A stretch of DNA of 64,000 nucleotides from Dethiosulfovibrio peptidovorans DSM 11002 (GTDB lineage Bacteria; Synergistota; Synergistia; Synergistales; Dethiosulfovibrionaceae). Positions within the stretch are counted from its first letter, which is position 1, and each line of letters starts with the position of its first letter. This document shows positions 62,968-64,000 of this stretch, piece after piece. The position numbers and the translations under genes are program-made. Below the pieces are notes generated by a model, which saw nothing but the letters and a program-made list of their open reading frames with translations, was not told the DNA's origin and did not search any database. Where the stretch lies: NCBI RefSeq assembly GCF_000172975.1, contig NZ_ABTR02000001.1, forward strand, positions 1,030,501-1,094,500. Direction: 5' to 3'.

Positions 62968-63235
62968 CCTTATTTTGTCCTCCCGTTTTCCCGAGTTCTT
63001 TCCGTCAAGATGGAACGCTCCGACCGAGAAATCAAGCTTTTCTCCGCCTTATCGCAGGATCAGGCAAGGAACGGACAGTATCTGTATATCGCCTATCTTT
63101 ACCCCGGGTGTATAAATCCTTTTTAGAGATGAGACGGATATCACGACGGATCGCCGTTTTGGGCATGGCATATCGTGAGACAGTAGAGGCTTTTAATAGT
63201 AAATGGAGGTAGACGCAGATAAGGAGGGCCTGAAT

Positions 63236-63643
63236 ATGAACGAGATAGAGGATCTGTTTCCCAGAGGCGGGGAGAACGCCGCTTACGCCAAGTATTTTCT
63301 CGGAAAGAGTTATCTGAACATGCTTTCACTGGAGGGCGTGGTCATAGGGAACGTAACCTTCGAGCCCGGTTGCCGCAATAACTGGCACGTCCATCACGCC
63401 AAGTCCGGTGGAGGACAGATACTGCTGTGTACCGCCGGTTATGGCTGGTATCAGGAGTGGGGAAAGCCCGCCAGAAAGCTGGCGCCCGGCGACGTGGTGA
63501 ACATACCGGCAGGCGTCAAGCACTGGCACGGAGCAGCCAAGGACAGCTGGTTCGCCCATGTAGCGGTCGAGGTGCCGGGGGAGGACTGTTCCAACGAATG
63601 GCTGGAGATCGTGGACGACGAGCAGTACGAAAAACTGGCCTAA
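63236..63643 (+). CDS. Small cupin-domain protein
   Basis: A 135-residue single cupin. [20 protein letters not shown] holds the first metal-binding motif (His-x-His), and [20 protein letters not shown] the second. Such proteins sit beside carboxymuconolactone-decarboxylase-like and flavodoxin genes under AraC control in many anaerobes. ATG 63236 follows AAGGAGGG by 9 bases. The next gene begins 17 bases later. Enzyme activity is unknown. Confidence 0.9.
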   Translation: MNEIEDLFPRGGENAAYAKYFLGKSYLNMLSLEGVVIGNVTFEPGCRNNWHVHHAKSGGGQILLCTAGYGWYQEWGKPARKLAPGDVVNIPAGVKHWHGAAKDSWFAHVAVEVPGEDCSNEWLEIVDDEQYEKLA

Positions 63644-63660
63644 AGGGAGGTACGGCAATA

Positions 63661-64000
63661 TGGGCAAGGTGACCGCGGGAAAAGAAATGCTGGGGGATTT
63701 CGCCCCTCAGTTTGCGGGATTCAACGACGACGTGCTTTTCGGAGAGGTGTGGTCCAGGGAGGACAAGCTGGCCCCCAGGGAGAGGAGCATCGTCACCGTG
63801 TCGGCTCTTCTGTCCAGCGGAATTTTGGACAGTTCCCTCAAGTTTCACATCCAGAAGGCGAAGGACAATGGTGTGACGAAAGAGGAGATGGTTAAGGATA
63901 TGGGCCGATACGATGTTGTCCTTATAGGGTTCCCTATCTGGTGGTATGTAGCGCCGAGGATAATACAGACCTTTTTGGAGAGCTACGATTTTTCCGGTAA
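63661..64000 (+). CDS. Chimeric CMD-domain/flavodoxin-like protein (3' end cut by window)
   Basis: ATG 63661 follows GGAGGT. The first about 78 residues are a carboxymuconolactone-decarboxylase-type start ([20 protein letters not shown], then [19 protein letters not shown] and [17 protein letters not shown]). At about residue 80 the sequence passes without a stop into [20 protein letters not shown], a flavodoxin core strand and loop, and [10 protein letters not shown], still open at base 64000. The CMD part lacks its catalytic Cys/His second half. An in-frame deletion that joined two neighbouring genes is the simplest explanation. Confidence 0.75.

Overview
The window looks like the chromosome of an anaerobic, amino-acid-fermenting, sulfur-active Gram-negative bacterium of the Synergistota (Dethiosulfovibrio-like). 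This is inferred from an outer-membrane TolC-type protein, peptide and amino-acid use genes (isoaspartyl dipeptidase, M20 amidohydrolase, two YfcC carriers, a DAACS symporter), a sulfur-transferase neighbourhood and moderately GC-rich coding. No rRNA gene is present and no tRNA or CRISPR array was recognised.

Layout. 1-3977: arsenic resistance run (thioredoxin-like protein, ArsP-type permease, ArsC, BFD-like cysteine-rich protein, Acr3, half-length CcdA). 4094-10086: four tightly coupled genes (a TolC fused to a GH18-like barrel, a HlyD adaptor, a TackOD1/degenerate-GGDEF protein and a membrane GT2 synthase) that look like a c-di-GMP-era exopolysaccharide synthesis and export machine, followed by NYN-LOTUS and FAH-family genes. 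11878-12499: decayed ABC and TetR genes. 12701-21425: a sulfur/selenium-flavoured block with two TVP38 proteins, a secreted two-domain rhodanese whose catalytic Cys codon is TGA (probable selenocysteine), a Cys-rich Fe-S protein, a BioB-like radical SAM enzyme, a large nested palindrome, an NMT1/SsuA-type ABC importer and a fused pair of rSAM/selenodomain-associated transferases. 21472-32450: chemoreceptor, TPP riboswitch with Thi4, YfcC carriers, M20 and M48 peptidases and a GntR regulator with a perfect 20-bp operator-like palindrome. 32451-40278: IadA, a broken ATPase/TOPRIM-like pair bracketed by duplicated terminators, ion and organic-acid carriers, free-Met-sulfoxide reductase, NfeD and SPFH proteins. 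40301-47001: complete trpEGDCFBA operon with a leader peptide (three consecutive Trp codons) and attenuator. 47291-53230: a ruined type I restriction island (RhuM, HsdM, HsdS and HsdR all damaged), an IS256-family remnant and a truncated SNF2-type helicase. 53343-64000: dCache-GGDEF-HD-GYP protein, pheA, antiporter, EFR1-type flavodoxin/ferredoxin, a TauE gene split by an intact IS5-family element with a 4-bp target duplication, a choloylglycine-hydrolase-type enzyme, an AraC regulator, a cupin, and a chimeric CMD/flavodoxin ORF running off the end.

Two themes stand out. Core metabolic operons are tightly packed with 4-nt stop/start overlaps. Accessory genes, in contrast, repeatedly show clean internal deletions that join distant parts of a gene, so many apparent small ORFs are relics. 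The best candidates for undescribed biology are the selenocysteine rhodanese and its neighbourhood, the TolC-glycosidase exopolysaccharide module, and the structured palindrome at 16646-16880.
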